Shown one piece after another: positions 35,576-37,040 of a stretch of 37,040 nucleotides of DNA. The stretch comes from Bacillota bacterium (GTDB lineage: Bacteria; Bacillota_I; Bacilli_A; Izemoplasmatales; Hujiaoplasmataceae): positions 1-37,040 of the forward strand of contig JAKPZU010000171.1 of NCBI GenBank assembly GCA_029559915.1. The letters run 5' to 3'. The notes beneath the pieces are model-generated. The model had not been told where the DNA came from and did not search any database. It worked only from the letters and a program-made list of their open reading frames with translations. The translations under genes and the position numbers were made by a program. The first letter of the stretch is position 1. Each line of letters starts with the position of its first letter.

Positions 35576-37040
35576 ATGAAAGATATTTCCCAAAGTATCA
35601 ATAAAGTCGATAACGATGAAAAAATTTCCGGTAAAGCCAAATATGTCGCTGACATCAAAATGGAAGGTATGCTTCATGCCTTGACTTTAAGAGCGACTAT
35701 TGCTAAAGGAGAGATTGTTGAAATAATCTACCCAAAGATGCCAGAAGGGTATTTTGTCGTTGATTACAAGGATATTCCGGGAAAGAATGTTGTCAAGGTA
35801 ATATTTGATGACATGCCCATTTTCACTACAGGTAAAATAACTTATCTTTATGAGCCCATCGCTTTGTTGGTTGGCCCGGATAAGCATTTAGTTAATGAAC
35901 TTTTAAAACAGGTAAAAGTAACTTATAAAGAGGAAAAACCATTATTTGATTGGGTTGATAGCGTCATCCATTATGAATTTAAAAAAGGCGAAGGTTTCAA
36001 ACCCGAAAAGGGCGATATAATAATCGAGAAATCCTACGAGACTTCCTATCAGGAGCAACTTTATCTCGAAACTCAAGGAATGATTGGATATATGGAAGAT
36101 AGTGAAAAAATCACTTTGGTGGGATCAATTCAGTGTCCTTACTATGTTAAGAATGCACTCATTCAAGCACTTGACGTCGAAGAAAAGTTGGTAAGGGTCA
36201 TCCAAGCAACTGTAGGTGGAGCCTTCGGTGGTAAAGAGGAATTTCCATCCTTGATTGCTTGTCAATTGGCAGTAGCTGTCAAAAAGATTAAAAAACCGAT
36301 TAGGCTTATCTATGAAAGGGAAGAAGATATACTCTCGACAACTAAACGTCATCCTTCAAAAACCACTTTGAAGGCATTGGTAAGAAATGATAAGATTATT
36401 AGTCTAGCCGTCAAGGTAGGACTTGACGGTGGCGCAAATATCGGTCTGAGCGGTGTGGTTTTATCTCGAGCCTTGATAGCTTCAAACGGTGCTTACACGA
36501 TTGATAATCTTGATGTCCAAGGTGATGTATTCAGAACGAATACCGTTCCCAATGGAGCGTTCAGGGGATTTGGAGCGCCACAAATGATGTTTGCCATTGA
36601 GATGTTTGTTGATCATGTCGCTAAGGAAATCGGAAAAGACTCATTGATGTTTAGAATGAAGCATTTGGCTAAACAAGGCGATTATACATCGACTATGGGG
36701 CTGTATCGCGATCCAATTTTATTGGAAGATATGATTGCCAAGGCAATGGAAGTTTCAGATTATAAAACCAAAAGAAAACTATATGAGCAAAAAGATTGTT
36801 ATAAGGGCATCGGCATGAGTGTTTTCTTCCATGGCTGTGGTTTCACCGGTTCGGGAGAAAAGAATCATATCAAAGCTCGGGTCAAACTCAAGAAACAAGA
36901 TGACGTAGTAGAGATATTGATAGCTGCTGTGGATATGGGTCAAGGTGTAAAAACCAGTTTCAGAAAACTTGTTGCGCATATCCTGGATATTGAGATTGAA
37001 AGAGTTATTTTCAATAATCCGGATACGGATTACGTGCCTG
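35576..37040 (+). CDS. Second xanthine dehydrogenase-like Mo-binding subunit (XdhD-like), 3'-truncated by the window
   Basis: MKDISQSINKVDNDEKISGKAKYVADIKMEG...ATVGGAFGGKEEFPSL...NGAFRGFGAPQMMFAIE...AAVDMGQGVKT. Open to the window end, hence missing from the supplied ORF list. Confidence 0.93.
   Translation, partial: MKDISQSINKVDNDEKISGKAKYVADIKMEGMLHALTLRATIAKGEIVEIIYPKMPEGYFVVDYKDIPGKNVVKVIFDDMPIFTTGKITYLYEPIALLVGPDKHLVNELLKQVKVTYKEEKPLFDWVDSVIHYEFKKGEGFKPEKGDIIIEKSYETSYQEQLYLETQGMIGYMEDSEKITLVGSIQCPYYVKNALIQALDVEEKLVRVIQATVGGAFGGKEEFPSLIACQLAVAVKKIKKPIRLIYEREEDILSTTKRHPSKTTLKALVRNDKIISLAVKVGLDGGANIGLSGVVLSRALIASNGAYTIDNLDVQGDVFRTNTVPNGAFRGFGAPQMMFAIEMFVDHVAKEIGKDSLMFRMKHLAKQGDYTSTMGLYRDPILLEDMIAKAMEVSDYKTKRKLYEQKDCYKGIGMSVFFHGCGFTGSGEKNHIKARVKLKKQDDVVEILIAAVDMGQGVKTSFRKLVAHILDIEIERVIFNNPDTDYVP

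Noticed and set aside
1-37040. CRISPR arrays, rRNA, transposases/IS elements, phage genes
   Set aside because: No regularly spaced repeats, rRNA segments, DDE/DEDD transposase or phage structural motifs were recognised by reading; not an exhaustive search.
25848-37040. Calling the hydroxylase selenium-dependent
   Set aside because: The cluster resembles Se-dependent hydroxylase loci, but YqeB, YqeC or SelD genes are not visible in the window; XdhC alone does not imply selenium.

Overview
This is a low-GC, AT-rich bacterial chromosome segment that uses TGA as a stop, so the standard code 11 applies. It looks Firmicutes/Tenericutes-like (Acholeplasma/Izemoplasma-type guess; taxonomy is inference only). 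The left two-thirds is mostly housekeeping and metabolic genes: HIT hydrolase, pyruvate kinase, glutamine synthetase, a PAP2-type membrane phosphatase, an E2-like acyltransferase-fold protein, an ABC-F ATPase, ArgRS, a heterodimeric ABC exporter with an asymmetric NBD pair, a YtcJ-like amidohydrolase, tRNA-Leu(CAA), a C_GCAxxG_C_C protein, an SDR, a PfkB kinase, ferritin, an M3 oligoendopeptidase, a solitary EncFtn-like ferritin, class III FBPase and a 5'-nucleotidase. Two decayed patches (GNAT-like plus DUF819 remnants; a PhnD-like lipoprotein remnant) flank the FBPase gene. The right third (about 25.8 kb to the window edge) is the most interesting part: a tightly coupled run of 11 genes encoding a molybdenum hydroxylase / anaerobic purine-catabolism-like system. 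Its order is MocA-like, FAD subunit, 2Fe-2S subunit, Mo subunit, unknown membrane protein, XdhC, a THEP1-like P-loop protein with an altered Walker A, dihydropyrimidinase-like HyuA, SsnA-like, a PreA-like protein lacking the canonical catalytic Cys motif, and a second XdhD-like Mo subunit that runs off the window. A near-consensus cre operator and an extended -10 promoter precede it. All assignments come from reading motifs by eye; no database search was run.
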